The notes: a model not told the origin generated them from the sequence alone. A stretch of 64,000 nucleotides of DNA from Lachnospiraceae bacterium (GCA_030523275.1 JAUNIX010000002.1:62001-126000); one strand, 5' to 3'; shown: positions 9,316 to 19,213, counted from the first letter of the stretch. A program made the numbers and translations.

Positions 9316-9984
9316 CTACTTTCCACATTTTTCATAAAATGCACGCTTGATCGTTTCGACAACTTCATCAATCGTCATATCAGAAGAATCTACCAACACT
9401 GCATCTTCTGCTTTTTTTAGTGGTGCAATCGCACGATTCATATCCTGCTCATCACGGATAATAATATCTTTTTCAATCTGATCAAGATCACAGACTTCTC
9501 CCTTAGCAGTCAATTCATCATAACGGCGTTTTGCTCTAACCTTTGAAGATGCTGTCAGATAAATTTTCAAATCTGCATTTGGCAGAACGTGTGTTCCGAT
9601 ATCTCTTCCATCCATCAAAATATCTGCTGTTTTCGTCATATCTCTTTGCAAGTCAAGAAGTGCTGCACGAACGGCTGGAATCGATGATGTTTTAGATGCC
9701 ATATTGCCAACTGCCTCATCACGAATCAGGCCATTAACATTTTCACCATTTAACAACACCTGTTGTTCACCTTCCTGATACTCGATCGTTACATGAATGT
9801 TCGGACACTCAGCCGCTATCTCATCCACAAGTGCAGGGTCTGTCCCTTTTCTTAGAAAATACAGTGCAATTGCACGGTACATTGCTCCTGTATCCACATA
9901 TACAAATGATAATTCTTTTGCAATTCTTTTTGCAATCGTACTTTTTCCTGCTCCGGCAGGTCCATCAATCGCTATACTATACAT
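9316..9984 (-). CDS. cmk: Cytidylate kinase
   Basis: A 222-residue kinase that phosphorylates CMP and dCMP using ATP. The P-loop GPAGAGKS is at residues 8-15, followed by FVYVDTGAMYRA, a Cmk hallmark, and DGRDIGTHVLPNA in the middle. The ATG follows GGAGG at 8 bases. It lies 3 bases after the flavoprotein gene and 10 before ispH-S1; cmk next to S1 is a common bacterial arrangement. Confidence 0.97.
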   Translation of the reverse strand: MYSIAIDGPAGAGKSTIAKRIAKELSFVYVDTGAMYRAIALYFLRKGTDPALVDEIAAECPNIHVTIEYQEGEQQVLLNGENVNGLIRDEAVGNMASKTSSIPAVRAALLDLQRDMTKTADILMDGRDIGTHVLPNADLKIYLTASSKVRAKRRYDELTAKGEVCDLDQIEKDIIIRDEQDMNRAIAPLKKAEDAVLVDSSDMTIDEVVETIKRAFYEKCGK

Positions 9985-9987
9985 TTT

Positions 9988-11253
9988 TTATTCCTCCATA
10001 TATTTTATAACACAATTTGTTCCAGCTAGATAACCAGTCGACCAGGCAATCTGCAAATTGAAACCACCTGTAACTGCATCTAAATCTAATAATTCTCCGG
10101 CAAAATAAAGGTTTTGTACTAATTTTGATTCCATCGTACCAGGATCAACTTCTTTTACAAAAATACCACCTTGTGTAATGATTGCCTCCGAAAAACCGCG
10201 TACACCTGTTACCGTAAGAGCAAATTGTTTGATCACGGATACCAGATTCTTCCTTTCATCCTTTGTAATAATATTGACCTTTTTTTCTGGATCAATTCCA
10301 CTTAAATCAATGATAATCGGAATTAATTTCTTCGGAAGCAATTCATTTAGCGCATTTTTAAATTGTTTATTACTAAATTTTTCAAAATCTTTTAAAATTC
10401 GATGATCCAATTGTTCTTTCGTCAATGCCGGTTTTAAATCAAGATTCACCTGACAGGGATGTTCTTGGAGTTTTTTCCCAACATAGGCGCTGGCACGGAT
10501 CACCAGCGGACCACTAATACCAAAATGCGTAAACAATAGTTCACCAAAATCATCATATAACTTTTTTTTACCATCATAGATTGTCATTTGGCAATTTCTC
10601 AGAGAAAGTCCTTGCAATTGACTGCAAATATCTCCTTTTATTTCAAATGGCACTAAAGACGGTCTTGTCGCTGTTACTTTATGTCCGGCATCTTTTGCAA
10701 ATTGATATCCATCCCCAGTAGAACCCGTCGATGCATAAGATAATCCACCAGTCGCGACAATCACAGCATCTGCCTGATAAATATCTTTACCACAGATAAC
10801 CCCCTGCGCCTGTCCATCTTTGATGATCAGTTCTGTTACTGCCGTACGAAGTCGAATCTTGACTCCTAATCGATCCAATTCTCGACTCAGGGCACGAATG
10901 ACATCCGATGATTTATCCGAAACCGGAAATACTCTTTTTCCCCGTTCCATTTTTAAAGGACAGCCTAATTCTTCGAAAAATTCCATCGTCTGCTCATTTG
11001 TAAAACTGTAAAAGGAACTATATAAAAAGTTTTTATTTGACACCATGTGTGGAAATAAATCTTCAACCTCACAGGCATTTGTCACATTACATCTGCCTTT
11101 TCCAGTGATATAAATCTTCTTTCCCAACTTCTCATTTTTCTCAAATAGTGTTACTTTTGCTCCCGACCTTGCAGCCCAGATTGCGGCCATCATTCCGGCA
11201 GCTCCACCTCCGATTACAGCAATCCTACAAGAGTTTTTTATCATAAATGTCAT
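9988..11253 (-). CDS. FAD-dependent oxidoreductase, HI0933/YhiN (BaiN) family
   Basis: About 420 residues with an N-terminal Rossmann dinucleotide motif (VIGGGAAGMMAA) and the family block GKKIYITGKGRCNVTNAC near residue 50. The C-terminal GELLDLDAVTGGFNLQIAWSTG is a second FAD-contact motif typical of the family. The substrate is unknown; some gut relatives have been linked to bile-acid metabolism, which cannot be assumed here. Two ATGs (11253 and 11244) are possible, neither with ideal spacing. The start overlaps the end of rpiR by 20-29 bases, so translation is probably coupled. Confidence 0.85.
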   Translation of the reverse strand: MTFMIKNSCRIAVIGGGAAGMMAAIWAARSGAKVTLFEKNEKLGKKIYITGKGRCNVTNACEVEDLFPHMVSNKNFLYSSFYSFTNEQTMEFFEELGCPLKMERGKRVFPVSDKSSDVIRALSRELDRLGVKIRLRTAVTELIIKDGQAQGVICGKDIYQADAVIVATGGLSYASTGSTGDGYQFAKDAGHKVTATRPSLVPFEIKGDICSQLQGLSLRNCQMTIYDGKKKLYDDFGELLFTHFGISGPLVIRASAYVGKKLQEHPCQVNLDLKPALTKEQLDHRILKDFEKFSNKQFKNALNELLPKKLIPIIIDLSGIDPEKKVNIITKDERKNLVSVIKQFALTVTGVRGFSEAIITQGGIFVKEVDPGTMESKLVQNLYFAGELLDLDAVTGGFNLQIAWSTGYLAGTNCVIKYMEE

Positions 11254-12082
11254 ATTCCTTCCACATATCTTCTAAAATTTTAAATCTTTCTGATACCTGA
11301 TCTTTCATGCGAATGGAAATCGCAACTGCCAGCGCATTAATGACACTAAGAGGTGCTGTCAAGGAATCCACAACTGCGATTACATCACTCTTTGCAATCA
11401 AATTTACTTTTGAACGAGATGTCATCGGCGACTGCATACTATCTGTAATCGCAATCGTTGTCGCACCTGCACGACTTGCAAACTGTTGTACTTGTGCAGT
11501 AATTCTTGAATATCTTGGAAAACTGATTCCAATGAAAACATCATCCGGCTGAATTCTATGAATTTGCTCAAACACACCTGCCTCACCGGTAAAATCAACA
11601 ACATGCACCTCATCTAAGATCATGCGCAGATAGTATCCTAAAAATTCTGCTAAAAACCCAGAACTTCTTGCTCCAATAATATAAACTTTACGTGCTGAAA
11701 CAATACTATTGACTGCTTTTTCAAACTCTTCCTCATCAATTTCAGCAATCGTTTCACGAATCCGATCAGTGTCTGTTTTTAAGATGCTTTTTAAAAGATT
11801 CTGATTGCCATATCGCTCAGCTGCACCCTCTAAACGCTGTAAAGAACTAGATTGTGTCTTTACGATTACATTCATCGCTTTTTGAAGCTGTGGATATCCA
11901 TCATAATCCAATTCATATGCAAAACGCACGACTGTTGATTCACTGACTCCTGCTGCTTTCCCTAATTTAGATGCGGTCAAAAAAGCTGCTTTATCATATT
12001 CTTTTAAAATATAATCTGCCAGTTTTTTCTGACCTTTACTAAATCCATTTTCTTTTGCTTTGATTCTCTCAATTAAATCCAC
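11225..12082 (-). CDS. RpiR/MurR-family transcriptional regulator
   Basis: About 285 residues: an N-terminal helix-turn-helix (LTASKLGKAAGVSESTVVRFAYEL) and a C-terminal SIS sugar-phosphate-binding domain (IGARSSGFLAEFLG; SFPRYSRITAQV). Family members sense phosphosugars and usually regulate sugar catabolism. The best start is GTG at 12082, six bases after GAGG; no ATG fits. It lies 15 bases after the queA stop, in an operon with queA, a flavoprotein, cmk and ispH-S1. None of these is a sugar gene, so its target may lie elsewhere. Confidence 0.85.
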   Translation of the reverse strand: MDLIERIKAKENGFSKGQKKLADYILKEYDKAAFLTASKLGKAAGVSESTVVRFAYELDYDGYPQLQKAMNVIVKTQSSSLQRLEGAAERYGNQNLLKSILKTDTDRIRETIAEIDEEEFEKAVNSIVSARKVYIIGARSSGFLAEFLGYYLRMILDEVHVVDFTGEAGVFEQIHRIQPDDVFIGISFPRYSRITAQVQQFASRAGATTIAITDSMQSPMTSRSKVNLIAKSDVIAVVDSLTAPLSVINALAVAISIRMKDQVSERFKILEDMWKEYDIYDKKLL

Positions 12083-12097
12083 GTACAACCTCACTTT

Positions 12098-13123
12098 CTA
12101 GTGTATAAACATCGCATCCCCGAAACTGAAGAAACGATATTTCTCTTTCACGGCTTCTGCATAAGCTTCCATGATCTGTTCTCTCCCTGCCAATGCAGAT
12201 ACCAGCATTAACAGTGTTGATTCCGGTAGATGAAAATTCGTAATTAATCCGTCAATCACTTTAAACTGATAACCAGGATAAATGAAAATATCTGTCCAAC
12301 CACTTCCGGCACGAATCCAGCCGTCATCATCTGCGACTGATTCTAAAGTACGAGTACTCGTTGTACCAACAGAAATAATTCTACCCCCATCCTTTTTCGT
12401 ATCATTAATTATCTTTGCGTCTTCTTCTTCAATGCAATAAAATTCTGAATGCATATGGTGATCAAGAATATTCTCTACTTTCACTGGTCGGAATGTACCA
12501 AGTCCAACATGTAAAGTGACATTGGCAATTCTCACACCTTTTTCCTCGATCTGATTTAATAATTCTTTTGTAAAATGAAGCCCAGCAGTCGGTGCAGCTG
12601 CAGATCCATTATGTTTTGCATAGACAGTCTGATACCGCTCTTTGTCTTTTAACTGATGGGTAATATATGGTGGAAGTGGCATCTCGCCAAGTTGATCGAG
12701 CACTTCTTCAAAAATCCCTTCATATTCAAATCGTACTAAACGATTGCCTTCCTCCACAATATCAATAACTTCACCAACTAACAAATTGTCGCCAAAAACA
12801 ATTCTAGCCCCTGGTCTTGCCTTTTTCCCAGGTTTTACAAGTGTCTCCCAGACATTGTCTTTTTTCCTTTTTAATAAAAGGATTTCCACTTTTGCACCTG
12901 TACCCTCTTTGGCACCAATCAGTCTTGCTGGAAGTACTCGTGTATTATTGATCACAAGACAGTCACCAGGATTTAAGTAATCTATCACATCTTTAAAAAT
13001 CTTATGTTCTCTTTCCCCAGTTTTTTTATCTAATAAAAGAAGCCGAGAACTGGATCGATCAGTCAACGGATCCTGAGCAATTAATTCCTGAGGTAAATCA
13101 AAATAAAAATCATGTAAATTCAT
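12098..13123 (-). CDS. queA: S-adenosylmethionine:tRNA ribosyltransferase-isomerase
   Basis: A 341-residue enzyme that transfers the ribosyl part of SAM to preQ1 in tRNA to give epoxyqueuosine. Motifs: [20 protein letters not shown] near the start, [14 protein letters not shown] in the middle, and [20 protein letters not shown] near the end. Length is normal. QueH, which does the next step, is encoded at 56704-57381. It is first in a five-gene operon with a well-matched promoter upstream; its ribosome binding site (AAGGAAGG) is unusually far, about 13 bases. Confidence 0.97.
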   Translation of the reverse strand: MNLHDFYFDLPQELIAQDPLTDRSSSRLLLLDKKTGEREHKIFKDVIDYLNPGDCLVINNTRVLPARLIGAKEGTGAKVEILLLKRKKDNVWETLVKPGKKARPGARIVFGDNLLVGEVIDIVEEGNRLVRFEYEGIFEEVLDQLGEMPLPPYITHQLKDKERYQTVYAKHNGSAAAPTAGLHFTKELLNQIEEKGVRIANVTLHVGLGTFRPVKVENILDHHMHSEFYCIEEEDAKIINDTKKDGGRIISVGTTSTRTLESVADDDGWIRAGSGWTDIFIYPGYQFKVIDGLITNFHLPESTLLMLVSALAGREQIMEAYAEAVKEKYRFFSFGDAMFIH

Positions 13124-13165
13124 TTGTTTATGTTATCCTTCCTTACATAGACTCACATATTATGA

Positions 13166-13194
13166 ATTATAAACTATTTTTCCTTCATTTTCAA
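13166..13194 (-). promoter_or_regulatory. Housekeeping promoter of the queA operon
   Basis: TTGAAA (13194-13189) and TATAAT (13171-13166) with a 17-base spacer, 43 bases before the queA start. Confidence 0.75.
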
Positions 13195-13246
13195 ACTTTT
13201 ATTAACAGAACAAAAAAGAAGTTATCCATTTGATTTTTATAATTTT

Positions 13247-13708
13247 TTAGCCAATGCCATAAAAAAGATCAAATATTTCCCCCTCGATTTTGATGATCCT
13301 CTTGATTGGAATATTTGTGTTATCCTTCATGATTACCATCTGATTATATGCGTCAATTTTCTTTATAAAACTCCTTTTTGTAATATAACGTCCTCCTTCT
13401 TTATACAAATCTGGTTCAAAATAGGTAATACGGATTTCAAGCTCATCTTTAATATGTGCTTGCAAAAAATGCAATTTTACGTCTAAAATCTGTCTTTCAT
13501 CATCCGCCAACTCAATCTTTTGTTTCGTCAAACGTTCCCGTTCTTTCACCGACTCATTATAGCCAGTTAAAGCCGCAAATGGTGAAAACTGAGCCGCACG
13601 CTCAGATAATGTCATCCTTGGATGTCGTTTTGATGTAGGATGGGAAAATTTGATTACATCTTCATATTTTTTTATCATGTTGCTTGCTTTTATTGTATCG
13701 TTCACCAT
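13247..13708 (-). CDS. YolD-like protein
   Basis: About 153 residues. The block HPRMTLSERAAQFSPFAALTGYNE is the signature of the YolD-like family, found beside Y-family polymerases in Firmicutes (for example the UvrX-YolD pair). The role is not established; a regulatory or accessory role to the polymerase is assumed. The frame is open back to a TTG at 13747 inside the polymerase gene; the ATG at 13708 after GGTG is the likelier start. It would be expressed from the LexA-type promoter of the polymerase. Confidence 0.75.
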   Translation of the reverse strand: MVNDTIKASNMIKKYEDVIKFSHPTSKRHPRMTLSERAAQFSPFAALTGYNESVKERERLTKQKIELADDERQILDVKLHFLQAHIKDELEIRITYFEPDLYKEGGRYITKRSFIKKIDAYNQMVIMKDNTNIPIKRIIKIEGEIFDLFYGIG

Positions 13709-13727
13709 CTTTTTCACCAAACAGTAA

Positions 13728-15254
13728 TCATGCCTTATGGCCTCCAATCTGCCGATTTCGATCCATTGCAGTTGCCCCTTTCTCCAAGTTCATTCCCTTT
13801 AGAACAGCATTTTTCCCGTATTTCTTTTTTATCTCCAATACTGCTTCCTGAAGCTTTCGTTCACGCTTTAAATCTTTTTCTTTTTCACGTTGTTGCCTCC
13901 AAAATTTTTCATAATCTATAAATAAATCCAACTGAACGTATTGATCTTTCCTTATAATCTGACTTTCCTCTTTTACATGATTGGCAGAAATATGAATTCT
14001 CCTTATGAGCAGATTTTTATTCACAATCCTTTCGTATAATTGTATCATTGCATGAACAATCAACTTCGAAGATGATGTATATTCATCCAAATTTATTGTT
14101 CCATGAGCATGCTTAGGAACAGTTCTTCCATAATGATCTGTCTTTACCGCACCTTTATAACTCTCTTTTCCGCCTCTGCTAGAAATATTTTCAATATCAT
14201 AGCTCACAGTAAGCACAAGCTGGTCAGTAACCAAACTTTTGTCAACCAAATCAAATACTAATAAATCTGCCATTTCTTTCGTAACTAATTTTGCCTTCTC
14301 ATAACAATAAGGGCAATGCAAAACCTGCGCAGAACCAACACTGTGATTGGATGGCTTGTATGATTTGACCTCGGCCATGGTGCATGGTTCCCATCCCCAG
14401 GCATGATCAATCAATAATTCCGCATTGACTCCAAACAACTGATATAATAATTCTTCATTATAAAAATCTTTTGCTTCTCCAATCGAACATTTTGCAATAT
14501 CTCCCATTGTATATAATCCAACCTGTGCTAGTTTCTTGGAATATCCCTTCCCCACGCGCCAAAAATCAGTAATCGGCTGATGTATCCATAATTGTTTTCG
14601 ATACGACATCTCGTCAAGTTCCGCAATTCTGACACCATCTTTATCTGGTTTCGTGTGCTTGGCAACAATATCCATTGCAACTTTACAAAGATACATATTC
14701 GTCCCAATACCCGCAGTCGCAGTAATTCCTGTTGTTCGAAAAACCTCTTTGATCATCCGCATTGCCAGTTCATGTGCTGTCATTTGGTATAATTCTAAAT
14801 AAGTTGTCACATCAAAAAAGACTTCATCGATCGAATATACATGCATATCTTCTGGTGCGATATAGTTTAAATAAATCCCATAGATTTTCGTACTATATTC
14901 TAAATACAATGCCATCCGAGGTGTCGCTGTAATATAATCTAAGGAAAGTGTTGCATCTTTCTGTAACTGAATGGCATCGTATGATGAATCCAAAAAACAA
15001 TGATATGGTGCTTTCTCCTTGCGTGATGCATTAATCTCCGTGACTTTTTTCTCCACTTCAAACAATCTAGGACGTCCCGGAATACCATACATTTTTAATG
15101 CCGGAGATACCGCAAGACAAATGGTCTTCTTCGTTCTACTCCTATCTGCTACGACTAAATTCGTTGTCAAAGGGTCCAAGCCACGTTCTACACACTCTAC
15201 AGAAGCATAAAAAGACTTTAAATCAATACAAAGATAGGTTGCATGTAAGTTCAA
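13728..15254 (-). CDS. Y-family DNA polymerase (UmuC/UvrX-like)
   Basis: About 508 residues. Palm acidic motifs are visible: CIDLKSFYASVE and YSIDEVFFDV. A helix-hairpin-helix stretch (DFWRVGKGYSKKLAQVGLYTMGDIA) and a little-finger region follow. The basic C-terminal tail ending NRQIGGHKA is typical of clostridial members. It performs translesion synthesis, usually error-prone. The start is probably TTG at 15254, eight bases after GGGAGG; an ATG at 15281 lies inside a LexA-type operator. It overlaps or abuts yolD. Confidence 0.92.
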   Translation of the reverse strand: MNLHATYLCIDLKSFYASVECVERGLDPLTTNLVVADRSRTKKTICLAVSPALKMYGIPGRPRLFEVEKKVTEINASRKEKAPYHCFLDSSYDAIQLQKDATLSLDYITATPRMALYLEYSTKIYGIYLNYIAPEDMHVYSIDEVFFDVTTYLELYQMTAHELAMRMIKEVFRTTGITATAGIGTNMYLCKVAMDIVAKHTKPDKDGVRIAELDEMSYRKQLWIHQPITDFWRVGKGYSKKLAQVGLYTMGDIAKCSIGEAKDFYNEELLYQLFGVNAELLIDHAWGWEPCTMAEVKSYKPSNHSVGSAQVLHCPYCYEKAKLVTKEMADLLVFDLVDKSLVTDQLVLTVSYDIENISSRGGKESYKGAVKTDHYGRTVPKHAHGTINLDEYTSSSKLIVHAMIQLYERIVNKNLLIRRIHISANHVKEESQIIRKDQYVQLDLFIDYEKFWRQQREKEKDLKRERKLQEAVLEIKKKYGKNAVLKGMNLEKGATAMDRNRQIGGHKA

Positions 15255-15274
15255 TGGTAACACCTCCCAGAAAT

Positions 15275-15324
15275 CGAACATTCGTTCTTTTCTTCATTAT
15301 ACAAACATATGTTCTATATGTCAA
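15275..15324 (-). promoter_or_regulatory. SOS promoter with two LexA-type operators
   Basis: TTGACA (15324-15319) and TATAAT (15301-15296) match consensus perfectly with a 17-base spacer. The spacer holds AGAAC-ATAT-GTTTG (15315-15302). A second box, AGAAC-GAAT-GTTCG (15288-15275), starts 7 bases past the -10. Both fit the Gram-positive LexA pattern GAAC-RNRY-GTTY. LexA binding here would block the polymerase-yolD operon until DNA damage. Confidence 0.85.
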
Positions 15325-15374
15325 GATTGATTCTATCGCTCATATATACTTCCTATCTACTTTAGAAACAAAAA

Positions 15375-15408
15375 AGGCACATCTGCTCTTTTCTGATCAG
15401 ATGTACCT
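15375..15408 (-). terminator. Terminator after pheT
   Basis: Stem AGGTACATCTG / CAGATGTGCCT with one mismatch, followed on the minus strand by TTTTTTG, 51 bases after the pheT stop. Confidence 0.75.
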
Positions 15409-15459
15409 CATAACACCATATTAAATTTTTTACATATAATGATTTATAAGCCTTTGAAA

Positions 15460-17883
15460 TTAAGAACGAAGTTCTGCACCCAATTCACTTAATTTTTTCA
15501 GAATCTTATCTACCACTTTGTTGACTTCTGCTTCCTCAAGTGTACGGTCTTTTGCACGGAAAGTAAGTGAATAAGCAACGGATTTTTTGCCTTTTTCAAT
15601 CTGATTTCCTTCATATACATCAAATAATTCAACCGATTCTAATAATTTGCCGCCATTTTTCTTGATGATCGCCTCAATCTGTCCAACAAAGACATCTTTT
15701 GAAACAGTCATACTTAAGTCGCGCTTCATAGCAGGGAATTTGGCAATTGATTCATACTTACGATCAAATGTTGCTTTTTCCACTAATACCGGAATATCAA
15801 TCACTGCTACATACACACGCTGTTTGATGCTGTAATTATCCGCTACTTCCGGATGAACTTCCCCAAGATAAGCAACTTTTTCACCATCGATCACAACTTC
15901 TGCCTGGCGTCCTGGATGCAGGAATGGAATTTCCTGTGTTGGAATATACTCATCTTTTCCAGCTAATCCTAATGTTTCAAATAATTCTTCTACCACACCT
16001 TTTAATGTGAAGAAATCTCCATCGCCATACATACCTAATGTAAATTTCATTCTCTCCTCTGGCAATTCTGTAAGTGGAAGTGCTTTTGGCAGATAAATAT
16101 TACCCATTTCATATAATCGGACATTTTTATTTCTATGGCTGGCATTAGTTGCAAGTGAAGTAAGCATTCCATCCAAAGAAAGTGTTCTCATGATACTATA
16201 ATCTTCTCCAAGTGGATTTGAGATTACGATTGCTTTTCTTAAATCAGAATCTTCTGGAATCAATAATTTATCATATACTTTTGGACTTTCAAAAGAATAT
16301 GTCATACCACCACTAAATCCATTTTGCTCTGCAACATCGCGGGCAATGCTCTCGATTCTGCCTTTAAATGATAATTTACCAGTTGTCGCCTCACCGTTTG
16401 GCAATGTAACTGGAATTTTATCATAACCATAGAAACGGGCCACTTCTTCTGCCAAATCAGCCATACAACCTAAATCCTGACGGAAAGTTGGGATAATCAA
16501 TTCGTTCTTTTCTTCGTCATAAACTAAGTCTAACTTCTTGAAATATTGAAGCATCGTTTCCGGTTCAACATCCGTTCCTAATAATGCATTCATCTTATCT
16601 GGTTCAAATGGAAGTCTCTTTTCTGATACCGGACTTGGATATACGTCAACCACGCCACCAACAACTTCACCACATCCAAACTCTTCGATCAACTGACAAG
16701 CACGATTCATGGCTTCGATCGCGTTATTTGGATCTAGTCCTTTTACAAATTTTGAAGATGCATCGGTACTCAAACCTAAACGCTTAGTAGAAAGACGGAT
16801 ATTCGTACCATCAAAAGTTGCTGCCTCAAATAACAATGTCTGAATTTCATCTGTTACCATGGAGTTTTCTCCACCCATGATACCAGCGATACCGATTGGT
16901 TTTTCTCCATCCCAGATCATTAAAATATCTTTATCTAATTTTCTTTCTTGTCCATCTAATGTTACAAAAGTATCACCATCCTGTGCACGTTTGACAACAA
17001 TTTCATTTCCTGCAATTGTATCTAAATCATAGGCATGCATAGGCTGTCCGTATTCTTCCATAACATAATTTGTAATATCAACTAAATTGTTAATTGGACG
17101 AATCCCCATTGCTGCTAATCTTCTCTGCATCCATTCTGGAGATGGTGCAAGTTTAATATTTTTTACGACTCTTGCTGTATAGCGTGGACATAATTCTTCA
17201 TCTTCCACACTTACTTTTACAAAATCATTGACATCTTCATCATTTCCTGTCTCTGTCACAATCGGCGGATAAAATGGCTTGTCAAATGTTGCTGCAACTT
17301 CTCTTGCCATACCGATCATACTAAAGCAATCTACACGATTTGATGTAATTTCAAATTCAACGACACTGTCACGAAGCCCTAATGCCGCAACCGCATCTTC
17401 CCCTGGTTTTACATCTTTTTCAAAAATATAAATCCCATTTTCCGGTGCTTCTGGATACATGTCACGAGAAGATCCTAACTCTTCCACGGAACACATCATA
17501 CCATTCGAAACAACACCACGGAGTTTTCCTTTTTTGATTTTAATACCTTCGGCTGGATTTGGACTTCCATCATGTCCTCCGGCAACCTTTCCTCCTGCCA
17601 AAACAACCGGTACAACTGCACCTTCAAATACATTTGGCGCACCTGTAACAATCTGAACTGGTTCTTCTTCTCCTACATCTACCTGACAAACAACTAACTT
17701 ATCTGCATCAGGATGTTTTTCAATCTTTAAAATCTTACCGACAACGATTTTTTCTAAATTTTTATCTAAATCTACATAGTTTTCTACATTTGAACCGGAT
17801 AATGTCATTCGGTCTACATATTCCTGCACCGTGCAGTCCAAATCAGGCACATATGCCTTAATCCAAGAAATTGGTGTATCCAT
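15460..17883 (-). CDS. pheT: Phenylalanine-tRNA ligase beta subunit
   Basis: A subunit of 807 residues, normal length. It has an N-terminal tRNA-binding OB domain (VVGKILKIEKHPDADKL near 45-62), the B3/B4 editing region, B5, the catalytic-like core and a C-terminal ferredoxin-like anticodon-binding domain (KYESIAKFPAMKRDLS). With PheS it forms the alpha2-beta2 enzyme that charges tRNA-Phe. The ATG follows GGAGG. It lies 68 bases after pheS and ends at an intrinsic terminator. Confidence 0.98.
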   Translation of the reverse strand: MDTPISWIKAYVPDLDCTVQEYVDRMTLSGSNVENYVDLDKNLEKIVVGKILKIEKHPDADKLVVCQVDVGEEEPVQIVTGAPNVFEGAVVPVVLAGGKVAGGHDGSPNPAEGIKIKKGKLRGVVSNGMMCSVEELGSSRDMYPEAPENGIYIFEKDVKPGEDAVAALGLRDSVVEFEITSNRVDCFSMIGMAREVAATFDKPFYPPIVTETGNDEDVNDFVKVSVEDEELCPRYTARVVKNIKLAPSPEWMQRRLAAMGIRPINNLVDITNYVMEEYGQPMHAYDLDTIAGNEIVVKRAQDGDTFVTLDGQERKLDKDILMIWDGEKPIGIAGIMGGENSMVTDEIQTLLFEAATFDGTNIRLSTKRLGLSTDASSKFVKGLDPNNAIEAMNRACQLIEEFGCGEVVGGVVDVYPSPVSEKRLPFEPDKMNALLGTDVEPETMLQYFKKLDLVYDEEKNELIIPTFRQDLGCMADLAEEVARFYGYDKIPVTLPNGEATTGKLSFKGRIESIARDVAEQNGFSGGMTYSFESPKVYDKLLIPEDSDLRKAIVISNPLGEDYSIMRTLSLDGMLTSLATNASHRNKNVRLYEMGNIYLPKALPLTELPEERMKFTLGMYGDGDFFTLKGVVEELFETLGLAGKDEYIPTQEIPFLHPGRQAEVVIDGEKVAYLGEVHPEVADNYSIKQRVYVAVIDIPVLVEKATFDRKYESIAKFPAMKRDLSMTVSKDVFVGQIEAIIKKNGGKLLESVELFDVYEGNQIEKGKKSVAYSLTFRAKDRTLEEAEVNKVVDKILKKLSELGAELRS

Positions 17884-17951
17884 AATTTTTCCTCCAAATA
17901 ATATCTATTTTTTTATTTTAATCTCAGGACATCATACCCCAGAACTTATTG

Positions 17952-18971
17952 TTAAAATTGTTTCAAAAATCTTACATCATTTTCATATAATAAACGCATA
18001 TCATCGATTTCGTATTTTAATAAGGCAACACGTTCCAGACCGATTCCAAATGCAAAACCAGAGTATACATTAGGATCAATGCCACACATTTCTAATACGT
18101 GTGGATGTACCATACCACAGCCTAGGATTTCAATCCAGCCACTTCCTTTACACATACGACAACCTTTACCACCACATTTAAAGCAAGTAATATCCACTTC
18201 TGCACTTGGCTCTGTGAATGGGAAATGGTGTGGACGGAATTTTACTTGTGTTTCTGGTCCAAAGAATTCTTTTGCAAACTGTTCTAATGTTCCTTTTAAA
18301 TCTGCAAATGTAATTCCTTTGTCAATAACCAAACCCTCTACCTGATGGAAAGATGGAGAATGTGTTGCATCTACTTCATCAGAACGGAATACACGTCCTG
18401 GAGAGATAATACGAATCGGCATCTGCCCAGATTCCATGATACGTGCCTGTACTGGTGATGTCTGTGTTCGAAGTAAAATATCTTTTGTAATATAAAAAGT
18501 ATCCTGTTCATCTTTTGCCGGATGATTTGCTGGAATATTTAATAATTCAAAATTATATTTGTCATATTCGATTTCCGGGCCTTCCACAACCTCATATCCC
18601 ATACCAATAAATACTCGTTCAAGATCTTCTAATGCAATCTGGTTTGGATGACGATGACCTTTTTCATGTTTTTTACCTGGTAATGTAACATCGATGACTT
18701 CATGTTTCATCTGTTCTTCTCTGATTTTCTTGGCTAAAAGTGTTTTTTCTCTTTCTAAACACTCTTCAATGATAGCTCGTGTCTCATTTACCATCTGACC
18801 AACTTTTGGACGGTCTTCTTTGGCAACATCTTTCATGCCTTTTAATACTTTGGTCAATTCTCCTTTTTTACCCAGGAAGTTTACTTTGATTTCGTTTAAG
18901 TTTTCCATTTTCTGCGCCTGTTCAATTTGTTCCAGTGCAGATTTTTTAATGGCTTCTAATCTTTCCTTCAT
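17952..18971 (-). CDS. pheS: Phenylalanine-tRNA ligase alpha subunit
   Basis: About 340 residues, catalytic subunit. Class II motifs: HPNQIALEDLERVFIGMGYEVVEGPE, RTQTSPVQARIM, RVFRSDEVDATHSPSFHQVEG (motif 2) and GFAFGIGLERVALLKYEI (motif 3). The ATG at 18971 follows AAGGAG by 7 bases; an in-frame extension to 19031 is leader. A T-box controls it, but about 230 bases of extra sequence with a family A repeat and a terminator-like hairpin separate T-box and start codon. Confidence 0.97.
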   Translation of the reverse strand: MKERLEAIKKSALEQIEQAQKMENLNEIKVNFLGKKGELTKVLKGMKDVAKEDRPKVGQMVNETRAIIEECLEREKTLLAKKIREEQMKHEVIDVTLPGKKHEKGHRHPNQIALEDLERVFIGMGYEVVEGPEIEYDKYNFELLNIPANHPAKDEQDTFYITKDILLRTQTSPVQARIMESGQMPIRIISPGRVFRSDEVDATHSPSFHQVEGLVIDKGITFADLKGTLEQFAKEFFGPETQVKFRPHHFPFTEPSAEVDITCFKCGGKGCRMCKGSGWIEILGCGMVHPHVLEMCGIDPNVYSGFAFGIGLERVALLKYEIDDMRLLYENDVRFLKQF

Positions 18972-19021
18972 CTCTTTACTCCTTGTAATTTTATTAAAAT
19001 CTTTTTGCGACTGTAAAAAGC

Positions 19022-19085
19022 CAAATAACAAAAGCGGACAAGTCCGCCTCGAACTCCCTAAATCCCTCAGTCCCTGAGGGACTTG
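19022..19085 (-). promoter_or_regulatory. Hairpin cluster in the pheS leader, terminator-like
   Basis: Minus strand, 5' to 3': CCCTCAG-GGA-CTGAGGG (19080-19064), then the palindrome GCGGACTTGTCCGC (19047-19034) followed by TTTTGTTATTT, which looks like a second terminator about 60 bases before pheS. An alternative 7-bp pairing, CAAGTCC (19085-19079) with GGACTTG (19045-19039), would break the terminator stem. Function is not known. Confidence 0.5.
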
Positions 19086-19213
19086 CTTCGCTTTGTGCGC
19101 CAGATGCAGACGCTGTAAGCAGTCATATTACCTTATGCATCTGGTCGCATCTTCGCAGAGCTTTTTTTATTTCATAGAAATTACAACGTAATTTCCTATG
19201 AAATAAAAAAAGC
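19080..19213 (-). repeat. Intergenic repeat family A, copy 1
   Basis: About 134 bases, close to 90% identical to 50053-50190. It has a structured core (stem CCAGATGCA / TGCATCTGG at 19100-19144) and a long inverted repeat (19160-19184 with 19188-19213, loop AAC) whose outer arm is the T-tract of the T-box terminator. No transposase is encoded. Confidence 0.8.
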
